DNA of 64,000 nt from Paratinospora sagittata (lineage: Eukaryota > Streptophyta > Magnoliopsida > Ranunculales > Menispermaceae): contig CM069595.1 of assembly GCA_035771175.1 (NCBI GenBank), positions 473,122-537,121 of the forward strand. The letters are read 5' to 3'. The notes below the pieces were generated by a model. That model worked only from the letters and a program-made list of their open reading frames with translations, did not search any database and was not told the origin of the DNA. A program made the position numbers and the translations under genes. Shown piece after piece: positions 15,001-29,204 of this stretch (position 1 is the first letter of the stretch; each line of letters begins with the position of its first letter).

Positions 15001-18000
15001 CCCTAAACCCTAAACCCTAAACCCTAAACCCTAAACCCTAAACCCTAAACCCTAAACCCTAAACCCTAAACCCTAAACCCTAAACCCTAAACCCTAAACC
15101 CTAAACCCTAAACCCTAAACCCTAAACCCTAAACCCTAAACCCTAAACCCTAAACCCTAAACCCTAAACCCTAAACCCTAAACCCTAAACCCTAAACCCT
15201 AAACCCTAAACCCTAAACCCTAAACCCTAAACCCTAAACCCTAAACCCTAAACCCTAAACCCTAAACCCTAAACCCTAAACCCTAAACCCTAAACCCTAA
15301 ACCCTAAACCCTAAACCCTAAACCCTAAACCCTAAACCCTAAACCCTAAACCCTAAACCCTAAACCCTAAACCCTAAACCCTAAACCCTAAACCCTAAAC
15401 CCTAAACCCTAAACCCTAAACCCTAAACCCTAAACCCTAAACCCTAAACCCTAAACCCTAAACCCTAAACCCTAAACCCTAAACCCTAAACCCTAAACCC
15501 TAAACCCTAAACCCTAAACCCTAAACCCTAAACCCTAAACCCTAAACCCTAAACCCTAAACCCTAAACCCTAAACCCTAAACCCTAAACCCTAAACCCTA
15601 AACCCTAAACCCTAAACCCTAAACCCTAAACCCTAAACCCTAAACCCTAAACCCTAAACCCTAAACCCTAAACCCTAAACCCTAAACCCTAAACCCTAAA
15701 CCCTAAACCCTAAACCCTAAACCCTAAACCCTAAACCCTAAACCCTAAACCCTAAACCCTAAACCCTAAACCCTAAACCCTAAACCCTAAACCCTAAACC
15801 CTAAACCCTAAACCCTAAACCCTAAACCCTAAACCCTAAACCCTAAACCCTAAACCCTAAACCCTAAACCCTAAACCCTAAACCCTAAACCCTAAACCCT
15901 AAACCCTAAACCCTAAACCCTAAACCCTAAACCCTAAACCCTAAACCCTAAACCCTAAACCCTAAACCCTAAACCCTAAACCCTAAACCCTAAACCCTAA
16001 ACCCTAAACCCTAAACCCTAAACCCTAAACCCTAAACCCTAAACCCTAAACCCTAAACCCTAAACCCTAAACCCTAAACCCTAAACCCTAAACCCTAAAC
16101 CCTAAACCCTAAACCCTAAACCCTAAACCCTAAACCCTAAACCCTAAACCCTAAACCCTAAACCCTAAACCCTAAACCCTAAACCCTAAACCCTAAACCC
16201 TAAACCCTAAACCCTAAACCCTAAACCCTAAACCCTAAACCCTAAACCCTAAACCCTAAACCCTAAACCCTAAACCCTAAACCCTAAACCCTAAACCCTA
16301 AACCCTAAACCCTAAACCCTAAACCCTAAACCCTAAACCCTAAACCCTAAACCCTAAACCCTAAACCCTAAACCCTAAACCCTAAACCCTAAACCCTAAA
16401 CCCTAAACCCTAAACCCTAAACCCTAAACCCTAAACCCTAAACCCTAAACCCTAAACCCTAAACCCTAAACCCTAAACCCTAAACCCTAAACCCTAAACC
16501 CTAAACCCTAAACCCTAAACCCTAAACCCTAAACCCTAAACCCTAAACCCTAAACCCTAAACCCTAAACCCTAAACCCTAAACCCTAAACCCTAAACCCT
16601 AAACCCTAAACCCTAAACCCTAAACCCTAAACCCTAAACCCTAAACCCTAAACCCTAAACCCTAAACCCTAAACCCTAAACCCTAAACCCTAAACCCTAA
16701 ACCCTAAACCCTAAACCCTAAACCCTAAACCCTAAACCCTAAACCCTAAACCCTAAACCCTAAACCCTAAACCCTAAACCCTAAACCCTAAACCCTAAAC
16801 CCTAAACCCTAAACCCTAAACCCTAAACCCTAAACCCTAAACCCTAAACCCTAAACCCTAAACCCTAAACCCTAAACCCTAAACCCTAAACCCTAAACCC
16901 TAAACCCTAAACCCTAAACCCTAAACCCTAAACCCTAAACCCTAAACCCTAAACCCTAAACCCTAAACCCTAAACCCTAAACCCTAAACCCTAAACCCTA
17001 AACCCTAAACCCTAAACCCTAAACCCTAAACCCTAAACCCTAAACCCTAAACCCTAAACCCTAAACCCTAAACCCTAAACCCTAAACCCTAAACCCTAAA
17101 CCCTAAACCCTAAACCCTAAACCCTAAACCCTAAACCCTAAACCCTAAACCCTAAACCCTAAACCCTAAACCCTAAACCCTAAACCCTAAACCCTAAACC
17201 CTAAACCCTAAACCCTAAACCCTAAACCCTAAACCCTAAACCCTAAACCCTAAACCCTAAACCCTAAACCCTAAACCCTAAACCCTAAACCCTAAACCCT
17301 AAACCCTAAACCCTAAACCCTAAACCCTAAACCCTAAACCCTAAACCCTAAACCCTAAACCCTAAACCCTAAACCCTAAACCCTAAACCCTAAACCCTAA
17401 ACCCTAAACCCTAAACCCTAAACCCTAAACCCTAAACCCTAAACCCTAAACCCTAAACCCTAAACCCTAAACCCTAAACCCTAAACCCTAAACCCTAAAC
17501 CCTAAACCCTAAACCCTAAACCCTAAACCCTAAACCCTAAACCCTAAACCCTAAACCCTAAACCCTAAACCCTAAACCCTAAACCCTAAACCCTAAACCC
17601 TAAACCCTAAACCCTAAACCCTAAACCCTAAACCCTAAACCCTAAACCCTAAACCCTAAACCCTAAACCCTAAACCCTAAACCCTAAACCCTAAACCCTA
17701 AACCCTAAACCCTAAACCCTAAACCCTAAACCCTAAACCCTAAACCCTAAACCCTAAACCCTAAACCCTAAACCCTAAACCCTAAACCCTAAACCCTAAA
17801 CCCTAAACCCTAAACCCTAAACCCTAAACCCTAAACCCTAAACCCTAAACCCTAAACCCTAAACCCTAAACCCTAAACCCTAAACCCTAAACCCTAAACC
17901 CTAAACCCTAAACCCTAAACCCTAAACCCTAAACCCTAAACCCTAAACCCTAAACCCTAAACCCTAAACCCTAAACCCTAAACCCTAAACCCTAAACCCT

Positions 18001-21000
18001 AAACCCTAAACCCTAAACCCTAAACCCTAAACCCTAAACCCTAAACCCTAAACCCTAAACCCTAAACCCTAAACCCTAAACCCTAAACCCTAAACCCTAA
18101 ACCCTAAACCCTAAACCCTAAACCCTAAACCCTAAACCCTAAACCCTAAACCCTAAACCCTAAACCCTAAACCCTAAACCCTAAACCCTAAACCCTAAAC
18201 CCTAAACCCTAAACCCTAAACCCTAAACCCTAAACCCTAAACCCTAAACCCTAAACCCTAAACCCTAAACCCTAAACCCTAAACCCTAAACCCTAAACCC
18301 TAAACCCTAAACCCTAAACCCTAAACCCTAAACCCTAAACCCTAAACCCTAAACCCTAAACCCTAAACCCTAAACCCTAAACCCTAAACCCTAAACCCTA
18401 AACCCTAAACCCTAAACCCTAAACCCTAAACCCTAAACCCTAAACCCTAAACCCTAAACCCTAAACCCTAAACCCTAAACCCTAAACCCTAAACCCTAAA
18501 CCCTAAACCCTAAACCCTAAACCCTAAACCCTAAACCCTAAACCCTAAACCCTAAACCCTAAACCCTAAACCCTAAACCCTAAACCCTAAACCCTAAACC
18601 CTAAACCCTAAACCCTAAACCCTAAACCCTAAACCCTAAACCCTAAACCCTAAACCCTAAACCCTAAACCCTAAACCCTAAACCCTAAACCCTAAACCCT
18701 AAACCCTAAACCCTAAACCCTAAACCCTAAACCCTAAACCCTAAACCCTAAACCCTAAACCCTAAACCCTAAACCCTAAACCCTAAACCCTAAACCCTAA
18801 ACCCTAAACCCTAAACCCTAAACCCTAAACCCTAAACCCTAAACCCTAAACCCTAAACCCTAAACCCTAAACCCTAAACCCTAAACCCTAAACCCTAAAC
18901 CCTAAACCCTAAACCCTAAACCCTAAACCCTAAACCCTAAACCCTAAACCCTAAACCCTAAACCCTAAACCCTAAACCCTAAACCCTAAACCCTAAACCC
19001 TAAACCCTAAACCCTAAACCCTAAACCCTAAACCCTAAACCCTAAACCCTAAACCCTAAACCCTAAACCCTAAACCCTAAACCCTAAACCCTAAACCCTA
19101 AACCCTAAACCCTAAACCCTAAACCCTAAACCCTAAACCCTAAACCCTAAACCCTAAACCCTAAACCCTAAACCCTAAACCCTAAACCCTAAACCCTAAA
19201 CCCTAAACCCTAAACCCTAAACCCTAAACCCTAAACCCTAAACCCTAAACCCTAAACCCTAAACCCTAAACCCTAAACCCTAAACCCTAAACCCTAAACC
19301 CTAAACCCTAAACCCTAAACCCTAAACCCTAAACCCTAAACCCTAAACCCTAAACCCTAAACCCTAAACCCTAAACCCTAAACCCTAAACCCTAAACCCT
19401 AAACCCTAAACCCTAAACCCTAAACCCTAAACCCTAAACCCTAAACCCTAAACCCTAAACCCTAAACCCTAAACCCTAAACCCTAAACCCTAAACCCTAA
19501 ACCCTAAACCCTAAACCCTAAACCCTAAACCCTAAACCCTAAACCCTAAACCCTAAACCCTAAACCCTAAACCCTAAACCCTAAACCCTAAACCCTAAAC
19601 CCTAAACCCTAAACCCTAAACCCTAAACCCTAAACCCTAAACCCTAAACCCTAAACCCTAAACCCTAAACCCTAAACCCTAAACCCTAAACCCTAAACCC
19701 TAAACCCTAAACCCTAAACCCTAAACCCTAAACCCTAAACCCTAAACCCTAAACCCTAAACCCTAAACCCTAAACCCTAAACCCTAAACCCTAAACCCTA
19801 AACCCTAAACCCTAAACCCTAAACCCTAAACCCTAAACCCTAAACCCTAAACCCTAAACCCTAAACCCTAAACCCTAAACCCTAAACCCTAAACCCTAAA
19901 CCCTAAACCCTAAACCCTAAACCCTAAACCCTAAACCCTAAACCCTAAACCCTAAACCCTAAACCCTAAACCCTAAACCCTAAACCCTAAACCCTAAACC
20001 CTAAACCCTAAACCCTAAACCCTAAACCCTAAACCCTAAACCCTAAACCCTAAACCCTAAACCCTAAACCCTAAACCCTAAACCCTAAACCCTAAACCCT
20101 AAACCCTAAACCCTAAACCCTAAACCCTAAACCCTAAACCCTAAACCCTAAACCCTAAACCCTAAACCCTAAACCCTAAACCCTAAACCCTAAACCCTAA
20201 ACCCTAAACCCTAAACCCTAAACCCTAAACCCTAAACCCTAAACCCTAAACCCTAAACCCTAAACCCTAAACCCTAAACCCTAAACCCTAAACCCTAAAC
20301 CCTAAACCCTAAACCCTAAACCCTAAACCCTAAACCCTAAACCCTAAACCCTAAACCCTAAACCCTAAACCCTAAACCCTAAACCCTAAACCCTAAACCC
20401 TAAACCCTAAACCCTAAACCCTAAACCCTAAACCCTAAACCCTAAACCCTAAACCCTAAACCCTAAACCCTAAACCCTAAACCCTAAACCCTAAACCCTA
20501 AACCCTAAACCCTAAACCCTAAACCCTAAACCCTAAACCCTAAACCCTAAACCCTAAACCCTAAACCCTAAACCCTAAACCCTAAACCCTAAACCCTAAA
20601 CCCTAAACCCTAAACCCTAAACCCTAAACCCTAAACCCTAAACCCTAAACCCTAAACCCTAAACCCTAAACCCTAAACCCTAAACCCTAAACCCTAAACC
20701 CTAAACCCTAAACCCTAAACCCTAAACCCTAAACCCTAAACCCTAAACCCTAAACCCTAAACCCTAAACCCTAAACCCTAAACCCTAAACCCTAAACCCT
20801 AAACCCTAAACCCTAAACCCTAAACCCTAAACCCTAAACCCTAAACCCTAAACCCTAAACCCTAAACCCTAAACCCTAAACCCTAAACCCTAAACCCTAA
20901 ACCCTAAACCCTAAACCCTAAACCCTAAACCCTAAACCCTAAACCCTAAACCCTAAACCCTAAACCCTAAACCCTAAACCCTAAACCCTAAACCCTAAAC

Positions 21001-24000
21001 CCTAAACCCTAAACCCTAAACCCTAAACCCTAAACCCTAAACCCTAAACCCTAAACCCTAAACCCTAAACCCTAAACCCTAAACCCTAAACCCTAAACCC
21101 TAAACCCTAAACCCTAAACCCTAAACCCTAAACCCTAAACCCTAAACCCTAAACCCTAAACCCTAAACCCTAAACCCTAAACCCTAAACCCTAAACCCTA
21201 AACCCTAAACCCTAAACCCTAAACCCTAAACCCTAAACCCTAAACCCTAAACCCTAAACCCTAAACCCTAAACCCTAAACCCTAAACCCTAAACCCTAAA
21301 CCCTAAACCCTAAACCCTAAACCCTAAACCCTAAACCCTAAACCCTAAACCCTAAACCCTAAACCCTAAACCCTAAACCCTAAACCCTAAACCCTAAACC
21401 CTAAACCCTAAACCCTAAACCCTAAACCCTAAACCCTAAACCCTAAACCCTAAACCCTAAACCCTAAACCCTAAACCCTAAACCCTAAACCCTAAACCCT
21501 AAACCCTAAACCCTAAACCCTAAACCCTAAACCCTAAACCCTAAACCCTAAACCCTAAACCCTAAACCCTAAACCCTAAACCCTAAACCCTAAACCCTAA
21601 ACCCTAAACCCTAAACCCTAAACCCTAAACCCTAAACCCTAAACCCTAAACCCTAAACCCTAAACCCTAAACCCTAAACCCTAAACCCTAAACCCTAAAC
21701 CCTAAACCCTAAACCCTAAACCCTAAACCCTAAACCCTAAACCCTAAACCCTAAACCCTAAACCCTAAACCCTAAACCCTAAACCCTAAACCCTAAACCC
21801 TAAACCCTAAACCCTAAACCCTAAACCCTAAACCCTAAACCCTAAACCCTAAACCCTAAACCCTAAACCCTAAACCCTAAACCCTAAACCCTAAACCCTA
21901 AACCCTAAACCCTAAACCCTAAACCCTAAACCCTAAACCCTAAACCCTAAACCCTAAACCCTAAACCCTAAACCCTAAACCCTAAACCCTAAACCCTAAA
22001 CCCTAAACCCTAAACCCTAAACCCTAAACCCTAAACCCTAAACCCTAAACCCTAAACCCTAAACCCTAAACCCTAAACCCTAAACCCTAAACCCTAAACC
22101 CTAAACCCTAAACCCTAAACCCTAAACCCTAAACCCTAAACCCTAAACCCTAAACCCTAAACCCTAAACCCTAAACCCTAAACCCTAAACCCTAAACCCT
22201 AAACCCTAAACCCTAAACCCTAAACCCTAAACCCTAAACCCTAAACCCTAAACCCTAAACCCTAAACCCTAAACCCTAAACCCTAAACCCTAAACCCTAA
22301 ACCCTAAACCCTAAACCCTAAACCCTAAACCCTAAACCCTAAACCCTAAACCCTAAACCCTAAACCCTAAACCCTAAACCCTAAACCCTAAACCCTAAAC
22401 CCTAAACCCTAAACCCTAAACCCTAAACCCTAAACCCTAAACCCTAAACCCTAAACCCTAAACCCTAAACCCTAAACCCTAAACCCTAAACCCTAAACCC
22501 TAAACCCTAAACCCTAAACCCTAAACCCTAAACCCTAAACCCTAAACCCTAAACCCTAAACCCTAAACCCTAAACCCTAAACCCTAAACCCTAAACCCTA
22601 AACCCTAAACCCTAAACCCTAAACCCTAAACCCTAAACCCTAAACCCTAAACCCTAAACCCTAAACCCTAAACCCTAAACCCTAAACCCTAAACCCTAAA
22701 CCCTAAACCCTAAACCCTAAACCCTAAACCCTAAACCCTAAACCCTAAACCCTAAACCCTAAACCCTAAACCCTAAACCCTAAACCCTAAACCCTAAACC
22801 CTAAACCCTAAACCCTAAACCCTAAACCCTAAACCCTAAACCCTAAACCCTAAACCCTAAACCCTAAACCCTAAACCCTAAACCCTAAACCCTAAACCCT
22901 AAACCCTAAACCCTAAACCCTAAACCCTAAACCCTAAACCCTAAACCCTAAACCCTAAACCCTAAACCCTAAACCCTAAACCCTAAACCCTAAACCCTAA
23001 ACCCTAAACCCTAAACCCTAAACCCTAAACCCTAAACCCTAAACCCTAAACCCTAAACCCTAAACCCTAAACCCTAAACCCTAAACCCTAAACCCTAAAC
23101 CCTAAACCCTAAACCCTAAACCCTAAACCCTAAACCCTAAACCCTAAACCCTAAACCCTAAACCCTAAACCCTAAACCCTAAACCCTAAACCCTAAACCC
23201 TAAACCCTAAACCCTAAACCCTAAACCCTAAACCCTAAACCCTAAACCCTAAACCCTAAACCCTAAACCCTAAACCCTAAACCCTAAACCCTAAACCCTA
23301 AACCCTAAACCCTAAACCCTAAACCCTAAACCCTAAACCCTAAACCCTAAACCCTAAACCCTAAACCCTAAACCCTAAACCCTAAACCCTAAACCCTAAA
23401 CCCTAAACCCTAAACCCTAAACCCTAAACCCTAAACCCTAAACCCTAAACCCTAAACCCTAAACCCTAAACCCTAAACCCTAAACCCTAAACCCTAAACC
23501 CTAAACCCTAAACCCTAAACCCTAAACCCTAAACCCTAAACCCTAAACCCTAAACCCTAAACCCTAAACCCTAAACCCTAAACCCTAAACCCTAAAGCCC
23601 TAAACCCTAAACCCTAAACCCTAAACCCTAAACCCTAAACCCTAAACCCTAAACCCTAAACCCTAAACCCTAAACCCTAAACCCTAAACCCTAAACCCTA
23701 AACCCTAAACCCTAAACCCTAAACCCTAAACCCTAAACCCTAAACCCTAAACCCTAAACCCTAAACCCTAAACCCTAAACCCTAAACCCTAAACCCTAAA
23801 CCCTAAACCCTAAACCCTAAACCCTAAACCCTAAACCCTAAACCCTAAACCCTAAACCCTAAACCCTAAACCCTAAACCCTAAACCCTAAACCCTAAACC
23901 CTAAACCCTAAACCCTAAACCCTAAACCCTAAACCCTAAACCCTAAACCCTAAACCCTAAACCCTAAACCCTAAACCCTAAACCCTAAACCCTAAACCCT

Positions 24001-26946
24001 AAACCCTAAACCCTAAACCCTAAACCCTAAACCCTAAACCCTAAACCCTAAACCCTAAACCCTAAACCCTAAACCCTAAACCCTAAACCCTAAACCCTAA
24101 ACCCTAAACCCTAAACCCTAAACCCTAAACCCTAAACCCTAAACCCTAAACCCTAAACCCTAAACCCTAAACCCTAAACCCTAAACCCTAAACCCTAAAC
24201 CCTAAACCCTAAACCCTAAACCCTAAACCCTAAACCCTAAACCCTAAACCCTAAACCCTAAACCCTAAACCCTAAACCCTAAACCCTAAACCCTAAACCC
24301 TAAACCCTAAACCCTAAACCCTAAACCCTAAACCCTAAACCCTAAACCCTAAACCCTAAACCCTAAACCCTAAACCCTAAACCCTAAACCCTAAACCCTA
24401 AACCCTAAACCCTAAACCCTAAACCCTAAACCCTAAACCCTAAACCCTAAACCCTAAACCCTAAACCCTAAACCCTAAACCCTAAACCCTAAACCCTAAA
24501 CCCTAAACCCTAAACCCTAAACCCTAAACCCTAAACCCTAAACCCTAAACCCTAAACCCTAAACCCTAAACCCTAAACCCTAAACCCTAAACCCTAAACC
24601 CTAAACCCTAAACCCTAAACCCTAAACCCTAAACCCTAAACCCTAAACCCTAAACCCTAAACCCTAAACCCTAAACCCTAAACCCTAAACCCTAAACCCT
24701 AAACCCTAAACCCTAAACCCTAAACCCTAAACCCTAAACCCTAAACCCTAAACCCTAAACCCTAAACCCTAAACCCTAAACCCTAAACCCTAAACCCTAA
24801 ACCCTAAACCCTAAACCCTAAACCCTAAACCCTAAACCCTAAACCCTAAACCCTAAACCCTAAACCCTAAACCCTAAACCCTAAACCCTAAACCCTAAAC
24901 CCTAAACCCTAAACCCTAAACCCTAAACCCTAAACCCTAAACCCTAAACCCTAAACCCTAAACCCTAAACCCTAAACCCTAAACCCTAAACCCTAAACCC
25001 TAAACCCTAAACCCTAAACCCTAAACCCTAAACCCTAAACCCTAAACCCTAAACCCTAAACCCTAAACCCTAAACCCTAAACCCTAAACCCTAAACCCTA
25101 AACCCTAAACCCTAAACCCTAAACCCTAAACCCTAAACCCTAAACCCTAAACCCTAAACCCTAAACCCTAAACCCTAAACCCTAAACCCTAAACCCTAAA
25201 CCCTAAACCCTAAACCCTAAACCCTAAACCCTAAACCCTAAACCCTAAACCCTAAACCCTAAACCCTAAACCCTAAACCCTAAACCCTAAACCCTAAACC
25301 CTAAACCCTAAACCCTAAACCCTAAACCCTAAACCCTAAACCCTAAACCCTAAACCCTAAACCCTAAACCCTAAACCCTAAACCCTAAACCCTAAACCCT
25401 AAACCCTAAACCCTAAACCCTAAACCCTAAACCCTAAACCCTAAACCCTAAACCCTAAACCCTAAACCCTAAACCCTAAACCCTAAACCCTAAACCCTAA
25501 ACCCTAAACCCTAAACCCTAAACCCTAAACCCTAAACCCTAAACCCTAAACCCTAAACCCTAAACCCTAAACCCTAAACCCTAAACCCTAAACCCTAAAC
25601 CCTAAACCCTAAACCCTAAACCCTAAACCCTAAACCCTAAACCCTAAACCCTAAACCCTAAACCCTAAACCCTAAACCCTAAACCCTAAACCCTAAACCC
25701 TAAACCCTAAACCCTAAACCCTAAACCCTAAACCCTAAACCCTAAACCCTAAACCCTAAACCCTAAACCCTAAACCCTAAACCCTAAACCCTAAACCCTA
25801 AACCCTAAACCCTAAACCCTAAACCCTAAACCCTAAACCCTAAACCCTAAACCCTAAACCCTAAACCCTAAACCCTAAACCCTAAACCCTAAACCCTAAA
25901 CCCTAAACCCTAAACCCTAAACCCTAAACCCTAAACCCTAAACCCTAAACCCTAAACCCTAAACCCTAAACCCTAAACCCTAAACCCTAAACCCTAAACC
26001 CTAAACCCTAAACCCTAAACCCTAAACCCTAAACCCTAAACCCTAAACCCTAAACCCTAAACCCTAAACCCTAAACCCTAAACCCTAAACCCTAAACCCT
26101 AAACCCTAAACCCTAAAACCCTAAACCCTAAACCCTAAACCCTAAACCCTAAACCCTAAACCCTAAACCCTAAACCCTAAACCCTAAACCCTAAACCCTA
26201 AACCCTAAACCCTAAACCCTAAACCCTAAACCCTAAACCCTAAACCCTAAACCCTAAACCCTAAACCCTAAACCCTAAACCCTAAACCCTAAACCCTAAA
26301 CCCTAAACCCTAAACCCTAAACCCTAAACCCTAAACCCTAAACCCTAAACCCTAAACCCTAAACCCTAAACCCTAAACCCTAAACCCTAAACCCTAAACC
26401 CTAAACCCTAAACCCTAAACCCTAAACCCTAAACCCTAAACCCTAAACCCTAAACCCTAAACCCTAAACCCTAAACCCTAAACCCTAAACCCTAAACCCT
26501 AAACCCTAAAACCCTAAAACCCTAAAACCCTAAACCCTAAACCCTAAACCCTAAACCCTAAACCCTAAACCCTAAACCCTAAACCCTAAACCCTAAACCC
26601 TAAACCCTAAACCCTAAACCCTAAACCCTAAACCCTAAACCCTAAACCCTAAACCCTAAAACCCTAAACCCTAAACCCTAAACCCTAAACCCTAAACCCT
26701 AAACCCTAAACCCTAAACCCTAAACCCTAAACCCTAAACCCTAAACCCTAAACCCTAAACCCTAAACCCTAAACCCTAAACCCTAAACCCTAAACCCTAA
26801 ACCCTAAACCCTAAACCCTAAACCCTAAACCCTAAAACCCTAAAACCCTAAAACCCTAAAACCCTAAACCCTAAACCCTAAACCCTAAACCCTAAACCCT
26901 AAACCCTAAACCCTAAACCCTAAACCCTAAACCCTAAACCCTAAAA
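1..26946 (+). repeat. Telomere array, (CCCTAAA)n, about 26.9 kb
   Basis: The sequence is an almost uninterrupted head-to-tail array of the 7-bp unit CCCTAAA (C-rich strand read 5' to 3'), roughly 3,850 copies. This is the Arabidopsis-type plant telomere repeat, and the orientation means the chromosome end is at base 1. In the first 26.1 kb I see only two departures, both an extra G: at 12657 (CCGCTAAA) and at 23597 (TAAAGCCC). Nearer the chromosome body 8-bp CCCTAAAA units appear, singly at 26111, as three in a row from 26504, singly at 26654, as four in a row from 26830, and at 26939. Purity falls toward the centromere side, as expected for old telomere DNA no longer renewed by telomerase. 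The array contains no genes. Confidence 0.99.
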
Positions 26947-27188
26947 CCCTTAACCCTAAACCCCTAAATCTTTAAACCCTAAACCCTAAACCCTAAAAAC
27001 CTTAAACCGTAAACCTTAAAACCCTAAACCATAAACGATAAACCCTAAACCCTAAACCCTAAACCTTAAACCCGAAACCCGAAACCTTAAACCCGAAACC
27101 CTAAACCCTAAACTCTAAAAACCTTAAACCATAAACCTTAAAACCTTAAACCATAAACGATAAACCCTAAAACATTGGCTAAACCCCT
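26947..27188 (+). repeat. Degenerate telomere-like transition zone
   Basis: Telomere-like units continue but are scrambled: CTTAAACC, CCGAAACC, CCATAAACGATAAACC and similar. A block of about 56 bp starting at 26994 recurs at 27116 with few changes, including the shared non-telomeric stretch CCATAAACGATAAACC, so the zone has itself been duplicated with a spacing of 122 bp. The last recognisable unit ends near 27188. This is the proximal boundary of the telomere. Confidence 0.9.
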
Positions 27189-28199
27189 CCCGTTCTCATC
27201 CATAGGCGTGACAATTTTGACCATTTGGGTCAGGCCTGGAAATTGTCGGGTCAAGCCAGGTCTTAAAAACTTTCAGGTCAAGCCGGACCGACATTAAAAA
27301 ATCTTAGCGTTAGTATGACCCTATACATAAACAGACCGGGTCTTTGGATCGAGCCTCAAACGACCTTTTGGGCCAATTATATAAGATGAATTTATTATAT
27401 ATGATTACATTAAAATTTAAAATATAACAATATAAATTTTATTTTTATAATAAAATAAAACATACAAATCAAAAAATTAAATAATGTTATTTATTGATTT
27501 GTTAATAATAATAACTTGTACACATAATTTTTATTTTTATTACCTATTTCATTCTAATCTTTTTACAACTTTTATAAAAAAAATTTATTTCATGTTAGTT
27601 ATATTTAATTATTTATAATTAATTTATAATTTTATTATTTATAAAAAATTAATTATATTTTATAAGATAATAATATTTAAATTAAACTAAAAAAACTTAA
27701 TGAATATTATATATTTAGGTGCGGCACACACATATCTATTAATGTTTATGTATGTAGGTATATATATAATTAAATTAAATATTAGGTCTTCGACCGAGTT
27801 AGGTCTTCGACTGAGTTAGGTCTTGATTCGTTAACTTAAACTCGTTTAATAAATTTTAAGATTGAGCTAAGCCGGCCTATATAATAATTGGGCCAGAATT
27901 TAGTTTCGGCTATTTTGGGGCCGGGGCCTAATTGTCACCACCATAATGGTGCTATTTTTGCAAAGTTGAGTTTTAAAGATGTTATTTCGCTAATTTCCCT
28001 TACTAAAAATAGCCCTGTTCTTCTCCTCGCGCCGATAAAAAATCTTTCGAACCAAAACCCTCGAAACCCTCCGGCATTTCTCCACTCATTCCATGCATTT
28101 TCTGAACAAATCCATGATCAGTTCAGAACGAGCCATTGTGATCGTCGCTCGGTAACCAATTCCTTTTTAGAACGATTTGATTTAGATACTAAGATAGTC
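27189..28199. other. Subtelomeric AT-rich spacer, no gene seen
   Basis: The stretch between the telomere boundary and the first gene is only about 1 kb. At 27205-27375 it is relatively GC-rich with repeated GGTC-containing phrases, then strongly AT-rich to about 27720. At 27784-27830 a 17-bp unit (AGGTCTTCGACCGAGTT) is repeated two and a half times. The architecture, GC-richer ends around an AT-rich core, resembles a decayed DNA transposon, but I find no convincing inverted termini. No tandem subtelomeric satellite is present. The promoter of the following gene must lie here; no clear TATA box can be assigned. Confidence 0.55.
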
Positions 28200-28380
28200 G
28201 TTTGAATTGTAGAAGACAGAACTCGCTTCGCGCGTCTTCATCTTTGATCTCCGGCGGTGGCACGTTCGATGTTTCGCTTTTTACTATCGAAGAAGGGATT
28301 TTCGAATTGAAAGAAAACGCCTGTGGAAAGACTGTGGAACGACTCCAGGGGCAGGATTAGGATTATTTGCGTTCCTTTTG
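28200..28380 (+). other. Probable 5' leader exon of the Lunapark gene
   Basis: This non-coding stretch is richer in GC and CT than its surroundings and ends at a good donor site (TTTTG, then GTAAGCATCC from 28381). The matching acceptor is TTGAAATAG at about 29202, just before the start codon at 29205, giving an intron of about 820 bp in the 5' untranslated region. Such leader introns are common in plant genes. The transcription start is not determined by sequence alone; the left limit is an estimate. Confidence 0.5.
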
Positions 28381-29204
28381 GTAAGCATCCATCTCTAGAG
28401 AACTTTCTTTTTTTCTTTTGGTTTTTGGTTCTTTGATTTTGGTAACTTTTACATCCTTTGTATGTTTGACTTCAAATATTGGTTTGGGTTTTGATATTTA
28501 CGCATCTTCCTCTGAATCTTGGCCTGAGTTGATCGTCATCTTTTGCCATTCAAAATTGCTTGAGTTGAGAGTATGGAAGATCTGGCTATTTCTGCAATCG
28601 GTGGTTGTCAGGGATTGAGATGGGTTTCCGAACTTCACGATCTACGATCTAGAGAATCTTTTTTCAATAGATGGGTTGTATTACCCTGCGTCGAGGTTTT
28701 TTTGGACTCCGTGTGTATCTTAGCCTCGCTCAACCAATCCCTTGGGCCCGTGGTTGCTCAAGCAAGAGACGCCCCCGGTCTCGGATCTGTGCTCTCTTTA
28801 CTCATTTGACTTCTGATCTTATATTTCCGTCGCTCTCAGGTTTCGATTTTTAAGTCCGGTATATGTTTTCGGGTCTGAAGATGGTTCCGTGGATGATAGG
28901 GAGCACGAAACTTTGACGTGTGCTGCTCTAGCTTGATAAATAGGTATTTTCGATCTGTTGTTGCCAATTACTTTCTAATATCGGTAATCTTCTAATTGTG
29001 AATTTGTTTCCCTTTTCAGTTATTACCAGAGTTCAAGCACAACTGTAAAACTAGTAGATTGCTGGTCTGGTACTATACCAAAACCAGTTAATACGGACAA
29101 CAAACTCATAATCGGAGGTTTGAGTCACCATGTTCCTCTCATTTTTTAGGCTGACTGTTGATTAACTTTATCATTCGAGGCTGAATCTTGGTTTGAAATA
29201 GGTT

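Noticed and set aside
1..26946. Regular short repeats that could be taken for a CRISPR array or satellite
   Set aside because: The 7-bp unit has no spacers and is exactly the plant telomere repeat at a sequence end.
27888..28205. 105-codon open frame on +
   Set aside because: It begins with TTG, not ATG, lies in the promoter/leader region of the Lunapark gene and shows no protein family signature.
28418..28853. Three overlapping open frames of 60-78 codons on +
   Set aside because: They sit in the Lunapark leader intron, overlap one another in different frames and resemble nothing known.
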